Below, one piece after another: positions 9,100-18,853 of a stretch of 58,688 nucleotides of DNA. Below the pieces are notes generated by a model. It made no database searches, was not told where the DNA came from, and saw only the letters and a list, made by a program, of their open reading frames with translations. This DNA is from Phycicoccus flavus (GTDB taxonomy: Bacteria; Actinomycetota; Actinomycetes; Actinomycetales; Dermatophilaceae), in contig NZ_SAYU02000021.1 in assembly GCF_004025965.2 (NCBI RefSeq), positions 1 to 58,688 of the forward strand. Reading direction: 5' to 3'. Numbering within the stretch: the stretch's first letter is position 1; every line of letters begins with the position of its first letter. The translations under genes and the position numbers were made by a program.

Positions 9100-9816
9100 A
9101 TGGTCAGGATCGTCGTGCGTCTCGTCGGCGTGCTGCTGGCGCTCGCCGGGCTGTCGCTGACCGTCGTCGGCGTGTGGTTGGCCCTCAAGCTCGGCGGGTC
9201 CGGGACCGCGGTGTTCACGACCCGTCCGGCCGCCGGGCAGGTCGTGCTGCTGCCGCCGCAGGTGCTGAACCGGGTGGACGCCGACGTCCGCGTCACCGCG
9301 ACCCCGGCGGACGGCGACCGGGTGTGGATGGCCCTGGCCAACCCCTCGGACGCGCAGGACGTCCTCGGAGACGCCGAGCACGTGCAGGTCACCGGCGTCG
9401 ACGTCCGGGACTGGCTGCTGACCACGACGACCGTCGGCTCCGGCGAGACCCCGATGATCGCCGCCGCCGACCTGTGGCGGCAGACGGACGACGCCGAGGG
9501 TCCGGTCACCCTCACCGTCGAGCAGGCGCAGGCGCCCGAGACCGTCGTCGTCCGCGGCCTGGACGGCGGCGAGGTCGACACCGTGACCATGACCGTCACC
9601 GACAAGCGCTGGTTCGTCGAGGCCGTCGTCGCCGCGCTCGTCGGGCTGTTCCTGCTCGTCGCCGGCGTCGTCGCGGCCTGGCCGCGCCGCCGCCGCACGC
9701 CGGTCCCGCCGCCGGTGTTCGACGACCCGTCCGCCGTGCGCGAGGAGCACGCCGCGGAGCCGGCCGAGACACCCGCTGCCCGACCGGCCGAGGACCCCGA
9801 GGAGGTCTCCCGATGA
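9100..9816 (+). CDS. Membrane protein of unknown function (two TM segments)
   Basis: A 238-residue protein I cannot assign to a family. A transmembrane helix near the N terminus (VVRLVGVLLALAGLSLTVVG) and a second at about 175-195 (VVAALVGLFLLVAGVVAAWP) enclose an extracytoplasmic domain of about 130 residues. A basic stretch (PRRRRTP) and an acidic, Ala/Pro-rich cytoplasmic tail follow. ATG 9100 has CGGAGG 9 nt upstream and is preferred to the upstream in-frame ATG at 9025. The stop overlaps the start of the lipoprotein gene as ATGA, so the two products are probably made together and may act together at the cell surface. Confidence 0.8.
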   Translation: MVRIVVRLVGVLLALAGLSLTVVGVWLALKLGGSGTAVFTTRPAAGQVVLLPPQVLNRVDADVRVTATPADGDRVWMALANPSDAQDVLGDAEHVQVTGVDVRDWLLTTTTVGSGETPMIAAADLWRQTDDAEGPVTLTVEQAQAPETVVVRGLDGGEVDTVTMTVTDKRWFVEAVVAALVGLFLLVAGVVAAWPRRRRTPVPPPVFDDPSAVREEHAAEPAETPAARPAEDPEEVSR

Positions 9817-10865
9817 CCCGCCACCCCGCGTCCCCCCAGGGCCGCCCCGTCACCCGTCCGGGCGAGCGCGTCCGCCGCGCCGGCGCGGTCGGCGCCCTGG
9901 CGCTCGCGCTCGCCACCGCCGGCTGCGGCGTGCCCGACACGCTCGCCGGGCTGCACCCCGCCCCGGCCGAGCCGGCCGCCGCCGAGCCGCTCGACGGTGA
10001 CGGCGCCCAGGCCGTCACCGCCCGCGTCCTCGACGCCGCCCGCGCGGTCGCCACCGACACCGGCAAGAAGGGCAACCGGGCACGCGCCGAGGTCATGCGC
10101 GGCGACGCCCTCACCTACGCGAACGCCCTGGCGAAGGCGGGCGCCGCCTCCGACGGCGAGGGCGCGCTCGGCACCGCGAGCGAGCCGACCGTCATCGCCC
10201 AGAGCGAGGGCCGCGACTGGCCGCGCGCCATCCTCGCGACGACCCTGGACGACGCGACGAGCACCCAGTACCTCCACGTCCTCGTCTCCCGGAAGCCGAC
10301 CGAGGCGTTCGTCCTCGAGGCGTCGGTGCCGATGTTCGGCGGAGCCGCCCTGCCGGCGGTCGCGACCGAGGGCACCGGCTCCCCGTTCGTCGACCCGAGC
10401 GCCCGCGACGGCCTCGCCATGTCGCCGGACAAGGCCCTGACGGGCTACGCGAGCGCGCTGCGCCGGCCGGAGCCGGAGAAGGAGCCGAAGGGGATCAGCG
10501 CCGAGGACCCGTTCCACGACGCGCTCACGGCGTCGGCCGACCGGCAGGCGAAGGCGCTGAAGAAGCTCGCCACCCTGCGCCAGAAGCACACGGCCGACCC
10601 GAAGGACGCCGTCGCGTTCCGGCTCGCCGACGGCGGCGCGGTGACCTTCGGGCTCATGACCCGCACCGACACGATCACCGTCGGCAAGAAGGCCAAGGAG
10701 CTCGTGCTGCCCACGACCTACGCCAAGCTCGTCGGCAGCAGGAAGGTCACCGAGTCGATGAGCCTCACGAGCCTGGAGCCGGTGATCCTCGTCATCCCCG
10801 CGGACTCCGGCGACGTCACGGCCATCGGCGCCACCGAGCTGCTCGTCTCCGGCAAGGGCTCCTGA
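9813..10865 (+). CDS. Putative lipoprotein of unknown function
   Basis: A 350-residue protein. A basic N-region is followed by VGALALALATAGC, giving a lipobox whose Cys at about residue 36 would be lipidated, so the protein is probably anchored outside the cytoplasmic membrane. The mature part is rich in Ala, Lys and Thr with a Pro/Ala linker after the Cys; I see no catalytic motif. A basic mid-region (KALKKLATLRQKHTADPKDA) and a beta-rich C-terminus (VTFGLMTRTDTITVGKKAKE) could be an NTF2-like or ligand-binding fold, but that is a guess. It overlaps the upstream membrane-protein gene by 4 bp. Confidence 0.8.
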   Translation: MTRHPASPQGRPVTRPGERVRRAGAVGALALALATAGCGVPDTLAGLHPAPAEPAAAEPLDGDGAQAVTARVLDAARAVATDTGKKGNRARAEVMRGDALTYANALAKAGAASDGEGALGTASEPTVIAQSEGRDWPRAILATTLDDATSTQYLHVLVSRKPTEAFVLEASVPMFGGAALPAVATEGTGSPFVDPSARDGLAMSPDKALTGYASALRRPEPEKEPKGISAEDPFHDALTASADRQAKALKKLATLRQKHTADPKDAVAFRLADGGAVTFGLMTRTDTITVGKKAKELVLPTTYAKLVGSRKVTESMSLTSLEPVILVIPADSGDVTAIGATELLVSGKGS

Positions 10866-10908
10866 CCCGCCCGTCCCCGCACACCCGGACCTGGGGGAGA
10901 ATCCGACC

Positions 10909-11916
10909 ATGACGCAGACACCCGACCCGGTCGGCACCCGCGGTGCCGTCGACCTGTCCACCGTCACGGGCGCCGCGCGCAGCGGCCCGCCCGGGGGCGC
11001 CGCACCGGGTGGTCCCGGCGCGGCCGGTGCCGCCCCGGCGGGCGGTCCCGCCGCAGGGCCGGCGGGCGTCCCCGCGGGCCTCGTCGTCGAGGTCACGGCC
11101 GCCAACCTCCAGCAGGCGCTCACCCGCACCGTGCAGGTCGCGGGGCTCCTCGTCCTCTGGGCCTCCGAGCACCCGCAGACCCGCGCCCTCGTCGACACCG
11201 TCGCGCAGGTCGCGGCCCGCCAGCAGGGCAAGGTCCTCGTCCTCACCGCGGACCTGTCCGCCTCGCCCGAGCTGCTCCAGGCCTTCCAGCCGCTGCTCAC
11301 CCAGGCCTTCGGCCAGCCGACCGTGCCGGCGACCTTCGGGCTGCTCCAGGGGCAGCCGGTGCCGCTGTTCCCCGGCATCGCCGACGCCGACCAGGTCCAG
11401 CAGGCGGTCGACCAGCTGCTGCAGGCCGCGGTCCAGAACGGCATCACCGGGCGGGTCGACCTCGGCCCCCTGCCGGAGGGCGAGGAGCCCGCCGAGGAGC
11501 CGGTCCCGCCGCTGCACCAGGCCGCGTACGACGCCATCGACCGCGGGGACCTGCCGGCCGCCGCCGCCGCGTACGAGCAGGCCCTGGCCGAGAACCCGCA
11601 GGACGAGGACGCGCGTCTGGGGCTGGCGCAGGTCCGGCTCATGGAGCGGACCAGCGGGGTCGACCTCGCCGCCGCCCGGTCGGCGGCCGCGGCCGACCCG
11701 TCGGACATCGACGCCGCCCTCATGGTCGCCGACCTCGACGTCCTCGGCGGGCACGTCGAGGACGCCTTCGTCCGGCTCGTCGACCTCGTCCGCGAGACCG
11801 CCGGCGAGGACCGCGACCGGGTCCGCACGCACCTCATCGAGCTCTTCTCGGTCGTCGGTAACGACGACGAGCGCGTCCGCAAGGGCCGGACCGCGCTCAT
11901 GAGCGCCCTCTTCTAG
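10909..11916 (+). CDS. Thioredoxin-fold / TPR co-chaperone-like protein (YbbN/CnoX type)
   Basis: A 335-residue protein. A Gly/Pro/Ala-rich N-terminal segment (residues about 20-55) precedes a thioredoxin fold (LLVLWASEHPQTRALVDTVA to VPATFGLLQGQPVPLFPG). A TPR region (AAYDAIDRGDLPAAAAAYEQ, LAENPQDEDARLGLAQVRL) and a C-terminal helical domain ending in NDDERVRKGRTALMSALF follow. This is the YbbN/CnoX architecture, a holdase linked to redox chaperoning. Where thioredoxin has WCGPC this protein has WASEHPQ, with no Cys, so disulfide exchange is unlikely. ATG 10909 is preceded by GGGGGAGA. The next gene starts 3 bp after its stop and is probably in the same transcript. Confidence 0.88.
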   Translation: MTQTPDPVGTRGAVDLSTVTGAARSGPPGGAAPGGPGAAGAAPAGGPAAGPAGVPAGLVVEVTAANLQQALTRTVQVAGLLVLWASEHPQTRALVDTVAQVAARQQGKVLVLTADLSASPELLQAFQPLLTQAFGQPTVPATFGLLQGQPVPLFPGIADADQVQQAVDQLLQAAVQNGITGRVDLGPLPEGEEPAEEPVPPLHQAAYDAIDRGDLPAAAAAYEQALAENPQDEDARLGLAQVRLMERTSGVDLAAARSAAAADPSDIDAALMVADLDVLGGHVEDAFVRLVDLVRETAGEDRDRVRTHLIELFSVVGNDDERVRKGRTALMSALF

Positions 11917-11919
11917 GAC

Positions 11920-12960
11920 GTGCCCGCGCACGTCACCGAGGGCGGGGTGCGCCTGCGGTTCGACGCCGGCGACCCCGCGGTCACCGGTGTCGGCCTGGAC
12001 TGCGACCCCGCCGTGCCCGGGCCGCGCGCCTTCGAACGCCGCGACGACGGGTGGGTCCTGGACCTGCCCGCGCCCGGGCTGGACCGCGTCGAGTACCGGT
12101 TCGCGGTGCGCCGGGGGGCCGGCGTCGACGTCGTCCTCGACCCGGGCAACCCGCTGACCGTCCGCACCGCCTTCGGGGACCGCTCGGTGCTCGAGCTGCC
12201 GGGGTACGCACCCCCGTGGTGGCTCGACGCCGACACCCCGGCCGGCCGGTTCGACCCGATGACGGTGGCGGGCGAGACCGCCGACGACGTCCCGGTCACC
12301 GTGTGGTCGCCCGACGGGCTGGCCGACGACGAGCCCGCCCCGCTGCTCGTCGTCCACGACGGCCCCGAGTACGACGACCTGGCGCGGATCACGCGCTGCG
12401 CGGCCGCGCACGTCGCCGCCGGGACGCTGCCGCCGCACCGGCTGGCGCTGGCGCACCCGGTGCTGCGCGACGCCTGGTACTCGGGCTCGCCGCAGTACCT
12501 GCGCACGCTGGCCACGGCCGGGCTGGACCGCCTCGCCGAGCGTCACCCGGTGCGCGCGCCGGTCGTCGTCATGGGCGCGAGCCTCGGCGGCCTCACCGCG
12601 CTGCTGCTCGGGCTGGCCGCGGCGCCGCGGGTGGGCGGGGTGTTCGCGCAGTCCGGGTCCTTCTTCCAGGTCCGCCACGACGACGCCGAGAGCGGGTACC
12701 GGTACTTCGGGCGGATCTCGCGCACGGTGCAGTCGGTGCTCGACGCCCGGCACACCGACCACCCCCTCGTCGTCGGGATGACGTGCGGGGCGCTGGAGGA
12801 GAACGCCGCCAACAACCGCGACATGGCGGCGGCGCTGCGGCGGGCCGGGCACGACGTCCGCCACCGCGAGGTCGCGGACCTGCACAACTACACCGCCTGG
12901 CGGGACGCGCTCGACCCCGGACTCGTCGAGGTGCTGCGAGCGGTGTGGGACAGGGAGTGA
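11920..12960 (+). CDS. Enterochelin esterase-like alpha/beta-hydrolase with N-terminal E-set domain
   Basis: A 346-residue protein of the Fes/IroD-like esterase family. Residues 1 to about 95 form a beta-sandwich E-set domain (VEYRFAVRRGAGVDVVLDPG). The hydrolase domain has the nucleophile elbow MGASLGGLTALLLG (S221), a likely catalytic acid in the MTCGALEENAANNRD region, and a late His in LHNYTAWRDAL. Related enzymes hydrolyse siderophore esters, but no siderophore genes are present here, so the substrate is open. GTG 11920 begins 3 bp after the TPR gene. It is followed within 34 bp by a second esterase and then an ATP-grasp gene, suggesting a shared unidentified substrate. Confidence 0.85.
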   Translation: MPAHVTEGGVRLRFDAGDPAVTGVGLDCDPAVPGPRAFERRDDGWVLDLPAPGLDRVEYRFAVRRGAGVDVVLDPGNPLTVRTAFGDRSVLELPGYAPPWWLDADTPAGRFDPMTVAGETADDVPVTVWSPDGLADDEPAPLLVVHDGPEYDDLARITRCAAAHVAAGTLPPHRLALAHPVLRDAWYSGSPQYLRTLATAGLDRLAERHPVRAPVVVMGASLGGLTALLLGLAAAPRVGGVFAQSGSFFQVRHDDAESGYRYFGRISRTVQSVLDARHTDHPLVVGMTCGALEENAANNRDMAAALRRAGHDVRHREVADLHNYTAWRDALDPGLVEVLRAVWDRE

Positions 12961-12980
12961 GGCCGGACGGCCCGCGCCGC

Positions 12981-12986
12981 TAGGGT
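12981..12986 (+). promoter_or_regulatory. -10 element (TAGGGT), leaderless start of the second esterase gene
   Basis: TAGGGT is followed by an 8-nt spacer and then ATG 12995. It gives the esterase and ATP-grasp pair its own promoter inside the cluster. Confidence 0.5.
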
Positions 12987-12994
12987 CGTGCGCC

Positions 12995-13741
12995 ATGGAG
13001 CGGCGCAGCGTGCGACTCGGGGTCCCGGGCCACGACGCCGACCTCGAGGTCGTCCGGCACGGGCACTGGGGACGGCCGGTGCTCCTGTTCCCGTCCGAGG
13101 CCGGGGCGGCCGCCGACGCCGAGCACAACGGGATGCTCGACGCCGTCCGGCCGCTCGTCGACGCCGGCCGGATGAGCCTGTTCTGCGTCGACTCCCTCGA
13201 CGGGTGGTCCTGGTCGGACACCTCGCTGCCCACCGAGGAGCGGGCCCGCCGGGCGGGCGCGTACACCGCGTGGCTCTCCGAGGCGGTGCTGCCGTGGGTG
13301 CAGGGGGAGACGGGCGGGTCCGCCGAGGTCGTCGCCGCCGGCCCGTCGCTCGGCGCCTACCACGCCGTCCACCTGGCCCTCACCCGCGCCGACGTCGTGC
13401 CCGTCGCGATCGGGCTGTCCGGCAACTACGACCCCTCGACGTGGAACGCCTGGGGCGGGACCGGCGACGCGACGTACTTCGCCAACCCGCAGGCCTACGT
13501 GGCGAACGCCCACGGCGAGCACCTGGACTGGCTGCGCTCGCGGGTGTCGCTGCTGCTCGTCGTCGGCCAGGGGCCGTTCGAGGTCTCGCCGACCCGGTCG
13601 CTGCCCGCCACCCACGCCTTCGCCGAGGTCCTCGCCCGCCAGGGCCTGCGCCACGAGCTCGACGTCTGGGGCCACGACAGCGCCCACGACTGGCCGTGGT
13701 GGCAGCGCCAGCTCGCCCACCACCTGCCCCGCTTCCTCTGA
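12995..13741 (+). CDS. Putative esterase, alpha/beta-hydrolase
   Basis: A 248-residue esterase-D-like alpha/beta-hydrolase. VLLFPSEAGAAADAE occupies the oxyanion strand, the nucleophile elbow is AAGPSLGAYHAVHLAL (S118), and the C-terminal GHDSAHDWPWW supplies the probable catalytic His. The length is that of a single-domain hydrolase without a cap. The elbow is GPSLG rather than the usual GxSxG; Gly, Ser and Gly keep their positions. Transcription probably begins at its own ATG. The ATP-grasp gene follows after 22 bp, so the two form a tight pair. Function is unknown beyond hydrolysis of an ester, thioester or amide. Confidence 0.85.
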   Translation: MERRSVRLGVPGHDADLEVVRHGHWGRPVLLFPSEAGAAADAEHNGMLDAVRPLVDAGRMSLFCVDSLDGWSWSDTSLPTEERARRAGAYTAWLSEAVLPWVQGETGGSAEVVAAGPSLGAYHAVHLALTRADVVPVAIGLSGNYDPSTWNAWGGTGDATYFANPQAYVANAHGEHLDWLRSRVSLLLVVGQGPFEVSPTRSLPATHAFAEVLARQGLRHELDVWGHDSAHDWPWWQRQLAHHLPRFL

Positions 13742-13763
13742 CCGCCCACCGGAAGGACCGCCC

Positions 13764-15032
13764 GTGCCCGCCTCCACCGACCACCTCGTCGGCCTGCTCC
13801 TCGGCACCGAGGAGGACTGGCCCCGGGCCTTCGAGACCCTGGCGCGCCGGCTCGGGGTGCTCACGGCGCCCGACGGCTCGCAGCACACCGTGGCGACCGA
13901 GCGGATGACCATCGAGCCGTTCAACCTGCGCGACCGCCCGCGCCACGAGCTGGTCATCGACCGGCTCGCGCACTGGTACTACCACCCGCGGGAGTGGCTG
14001 AAGAAGGTCGCCCTCATGGACGACGTGTACCTGATGAACAGCCCGTTCACGTTCCAGTCGATGGAGAAGCACTCGGCGTACTGCGCGCTCATGCGGCTCG
14101 GGATGAACGTCCCCGAGACGGTGCTCGTCCCGTACAAGAACCCCGTCGACAACGCGCGCTGGGCCTACACCTCGGCGCGCTACAACCGCTCCTTCGACCT
14201 GGACTCCGTCGCCGAGCAGCTCGGCTACCCGCTCTTCATGAAGCCGTTCGACGGCGGTGGCTGGCGCGGGGTGTCGATGGTTCGGGGCCGGGCCGACCTG
14301 CATCGGTCCTACGACGACTCCGGCGAGATGCTCATGCACCTCCAGGCGTCGGTGCCGGACTACGAGCACTTCGCCCGGTCGCTGACCATCGGCCCCGAGA
14401 CGATGGTCATGAAGTTCCGCCCCGAGCTGCCCATGCACGACCGCTACGCCGTGGCCCACGACTTCCTCTCGCCCGAGGTCGGCCGCGAGGTGGTGACGAT
14501 CAGCCAGACCGTCAACGCCTTCTTCCGGTGGGAGTTCAACTCCTGCGAGATGCTCGTCAAGGACGGCGTCGTGTACCCCATCGACTACGCCAACGCCTGC
14601 CCGGACGTCGCCGTGACCTCGCTGCACTACTACTTCCCGTGGGCGATGAGCGCGCTGCTGCGCTGGACGGTGTTCTGCGTCGTCACCGGCCGCCGGCCCC
14701 GTACCCAGGTCGACACCGGGCCGTGGTTCGAGGTCGCCGACGACCGGGTGCTCACGCAGGAGGGCCGGCTCGCGGCGTACCAGTCGCTGGCGGACGAGTA
14801 CTTCGAGACCGACCGCTACCGCTCCTTCTGCGAGACGACGCTGCCGCACCTGGACGAGATGGTGCTGGAGTGGGTGGGCTCCGAGGAGTTCCGCTCCCTG
14901 CTCACCGCGACGGTCCGCCAGACCTACCCGCAGCACGAGTGGGAGCGGTTCGAGGCGCACGTCGCCGGCCTGCTCGACCTCTGGCGCTCCGACGAGCAGG
15001 CCCGCCTGGCCGCCCGGCTGCCCGGCGACTGA
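13764..15032 (+). CDS. ATP-grasp family ligase of unknown substrate
   Basis: A 422-residue protein with a RimK-like ATP-grasp core. The ATP-binding region has the lysine and glycine-rich loop FMKPFDGGGWRGVSM (K160), and the metal-binding end is EFNSCEM (E257, E262) with YPIDYANACPD (D274, N277). The N-terminal part (residues 1-110) holds RLAHWYYHPREWLKKVALMD and probably builds the preceding domain. A helical C-terminal segment of about 90 residues (YRSFCETTLPHLDEMVLEWV) is not part of the core. ATP-grasp enzymes ligate a carboxylate to an amine, thiol or hydroxyl through an acyl phosphate. GTG 13764 follows GGAAGGA. Pairing with two esterases suggests that a small ester or peptide is made and trimmed; this is inference. 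Confidence 0.82.
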   Translation: MPASTDHLVGLLLGTEEDWPRAFETLARRLGVLTAPDGSQHTVATERMTIEPFNLRDRPRHELVIDRLAHWYYHPREWLKKVALMDDVYLMNSPFTFQSMEKHSAYCALMRLGMNVPETVLVPYKNPVDNARWAYTSARYNRSFDLDSVAEQLGYPLFMKPFDGGGWRGVSMVRGRADLHRSYDDSGEMLMHLQASVPDYEHFARSLTIGPETMVMKFRPELPMHDRYAVAHDFLSPEVGREVVTISQTVNAFFRWEFNSCEMLVKDGVVYPIDYANACPDVAVTSLHYYFPWAMSALLRWTVFCVVTGRRPRTQVDTGPWFEVADDRVLTQEGRLAAYQSLADEYFETDRYRSFCETTLPHLDEMVLEWVGSEEFRSLLTATVRQTYPQHEWERFEAHVAGLLDLWRSDEQARLAARLPGD

Positions 15033-15251
15033 CGGGCGCGGGCGTCGTGCGAGAGCATTGTTAACGTCTTGACTTGGAGAAGTCGAACGCCACGGCCTTC
15101 CTGTGTCTTCTTGCCCGGCGGCATCCGGTTGCCACGAGCAAATGATCAGCTGGCCTTCTGGAAACTTCGGCGGCTGCGCTTGACAGGACTCTGAGACTCT
15201 GTCAGGGTTTTGCATCCATCGGGAGATGAGTTTGTATATTGTGGGGGATCA
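15033..15251 (+). other. Intergenic region of lower GC
   Basis: 219 bases with visibly more A/T than the surroundings. There is a TTGACA hexamer at 15180-15185 but no good -10 at the usual distance, a TATATT at 15235-15240, and an interrupted inverted repeat TGACAG (15181-15186) / CTGTCA (15199-15204). GGGGGA at 15243-15248 is the ribosome site of the gene that follows. No coding frame or RNA gene is supported. Confidence 0.5.
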
Positions 15252-16449
15252 ATGAGTCGTCACGTCAGCCGCACTGCATTAGGGATCGGGGTCACGCTTC
15301 TCGCATTCCTTGGTGCCCATTCGTCTCAGTCGGCGGCTGCTGAGCCCCTCCGCATGTTCTGCAAGGCACGATGACGGACGCCGACGGAGTGCCTCTGTCG
15401 AATGCTTCGCTCATCATCGAGGCATGGCCCGCAGATGCGCGGGCCACTGACGTCGACGGCAGTCAGGCCCCGCTCGTGGAATTTGCGAGAGGCAAGACGA
15501 ACTCCAAGGGCGAATTCACGGTGTCCGTGCACGACGAGTTAAACCGACATGGGCTGTTGGGACAATTCGTCGACATCGACGTCACCGCGTTGGGCGAGAC
15601 TGGCCAGGCCGCGACGTCGTTCAGCTGGGTACCACCGGGCGCCGGCGGTGTGCTGACGCCGGACGAGACACTGGCCGAGACCGCGAGTCGGGTCGATCTC
15701 GGCGTTGTCATCGGCCAGTCGCGCCCCGAGCGCGACGTCGGCGTTGGTGTCATGAGTTCGCTGTCCGATGATTCCGAACCTGATGCCGTTGTGGAGACCG
15801 AGTCGGACTTTCAAATGGCTGTCCCCTCTCCGGGACGAAACTCGTCAGGAACCTTGGTCTGCGGGAGGTCATCGTCGGGGCCATCTACATCACACCAGAA
15901 AAGAAATCTTCCAGGTTCTACTACAGCGGAACAGCAGACAGCGCTCTCGGCGTGGGGGTCTCGTGGGGAACAAATGGTAGCTACGGCTCGTTCTCGGCCT
16001 CCGGCACGGTGACGCGTGAGAAGTCTTCGGGACTAAGCATTGAGTTTCCTCGCTACACCGAGCCAGCCCGCAGGACGATGCGCACGCACTACAGCTATGG
16101 CAAGTACTGCACGACGTACCGCAGTCCAGGTCCAAGCTTCAAGTGGCAAGTCAAGGCCATCCGGTTCGAAGGCGGAACGCGGACAATCCTGTCCTCGGTA
16201 CCGCTGACCCCGATCCAGTACTGCACCGACTACGAGGCGGACAGCACCGTCTACAAGCTGGATAGCAATGCGGTGCAGTGGGTTCGAGGTGCCTCGCTGG
16301 AGTCGGTCATCGGCATCGACCTTAGTTCTCGCACGGGATTCCGCACGGATGCGAAACAGGGGGTCCACTACTACTCCGCTGGAACACTGTGCGGAACCCA
16401 CGACACACCGGGAGGTAGTCCCCGGCGCCTCGTGGTCCGTGGGCCATGA
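15252..16449 (+). pseudogene. Secreted protein gene interrupted by two apparent 1-base deletions
   Basis: ATG 15252, with GGGGGA upstream, encodes a signal peptide (VSRTALGIGVTLLAFLGAHS, cleavage near SAAAE) but meets a stop 36 codons later. The next frame continues as LQGTMTDADGVPLSNASLII, a carboxypeptidase-regulatory-like/SdrD-B-like segment, to about 15820. A third frame then runs as KLVRNLGLREVIVGAIYITP through VSWGTNGSYGSFSASGTVT to the stop at 16447-16449. Both switches need one added base and both fall in CCCC runs (15345-15348 and 15823-15826). Adding the two bases gives an exact 399-codon frame. The family is unknown: a secreted, beta-rich protein with several C-terminal Cys. Base composition is more A/T-rich than in neighbours. 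Its stop overlaps the lipoprotein start as ATGA. Confidence 0.7.
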
Positions 16450-16991
16450 AGCGGATCGGTGCGTTGTTCTTCACTACGGTCCTCGCCACGACAGGGTGCA
16501 GTAGCGAGGGCGACGCATTTCGGCTCAATGTCTCCGAAGGCGCCGACTGCGGCCCCGCCCCGGTCGCGGGCGCGAGCATCCTGACCTTCGGTGCCGTCGG
16601 ACGGAGCGAGGCCTCGGAGGACATCCGGGTCACGGGCGTCGCCCTGGCCGACGCCGACGGAGCGGAGCTCGTCGGCGCAGCCGTCTGGGCCGGTGACCAC
16701 CGGACGCCCGGGGTCGTCACTGGGTGGCCGCCGGTGCTGGACGGCAAGCCCTACCCAGGCTGGGAGGCCACGCAGGAACCGGGGGACGCGGTCGTCGCCC
16801 CGGGTGAGCGGCTCACCGTCAGCTTCGGCGTGCGCCGGACCGGCGAGTCCTACGGCGTCGTCCGGGCATTGCGCATCACGTACGAGGTCGGCGGGCGGAC
16901 GGCGCAGCAGGAGGCCCGGTACCAGTGGTTCCTGGCTCCGACGTCGTGCCTCGACCTCGAGCCGTTCCAGTTCGTCGACAAGGACGACTGA
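16446..16991 (+). CDS. Small lipoprotein of unknown function
   Basis: A 181-residue protein starting MKRIGALFFTTVLATTGCSS: a short signal peptide with lipobox ATTGC, so Cys18 is the probable lipidation site. The mature domain is beta-rich (ILTFGAVGRSEASEDIRVTG, ERLTVSFGVRRTGES) and has an Ig- or NTF2-like look, with two further Cys (CGPAP and SCLDLEP) that may pair. No enzymatic motif is seen. ATG 16446 overlaps the stop of the broken secreted-protein gene, so both were probably one unit. The first codons share that gene's lower GC; the rest looks native. Confidence 0.75.
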   Translation: MKRIGALFFTTVLATTGCSSEGDAFRLNVSEGADCGPAPVAGASILTFGAVGRSEASEDIRVTGVALADADGAELVGAAVWAGDHRTPGVVTGWPPVLDGKPYPGWEATQEPGDAVVAPGERLTVSFGVRRTGESYGVVRALRITYEVGGRTAQQEARYQWFLAPTSCLDLEPFQFVDKDD

Positions 16992-17017
16992 CCCACCGTC
17001 GCCACCACATCGGTGGG
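16992..17017. terminator. Short hairpin between convergent genes
   Basis: CCCACCG (16992-16998) pairs with CGGTGGG (17011-17017) between the lipoprotein and phosphoglucomutase stops. It may serve both strands; the stem is only 7 bp. Confidence 0.35.
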
Positions 17018-17024
17018 GGCCGGG

Positions 17025-18689
<1,665 letters not shown>

Positions 18690-18695
18690 CCCCCG

Positions 18696-18701
18696 ATCCT
18701 G
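18696..18701 (-). promoter_or_regulatory. Possible -10 (CAGGAT) of pgm
   Basis: CAGGAT lies 6 nt before ATG 18689. The same hexamer and a near-identical spacer precede two other starts (37772 and 53922). Confidence 0.35.
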
Positions 18702-18853
18702 GCACGACCGGTGGGGCGGGGACAGGCAGGAGTCCGAGGAGCGGCGGCACCCCCCGAACGGGTCATGGTGGACCGGGGCGAGAGGGGGGAGCGTGGGCCC
18801 CGACGCCCCGGTCGACCGGTGCGCGCGCAGCCGCCCATCCCGGAAGGACCCCG

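Noticed and set aside
12995-13741. Loss of the esterase nucleophile because the elbow is GPSLG
   Set aside because: GPSLG still fits G-x-S-x-G with Ser118 in place, so the active site looks intact.
15180-15240. TTGACA / TATATT as a full promoter
   Set aside because: The two hexamers are about 49 bp apart and neither has a partner at 16-19 bp, so this is noted only within the intergenic description.
15371-16012. Two separate short genes in the 15.3-16.45 kb region
   Set aside because: Neither frame has its own start signal. The signal peptide lies in a third frame upstream, and the three frames join into one exact frame when two bases are added.
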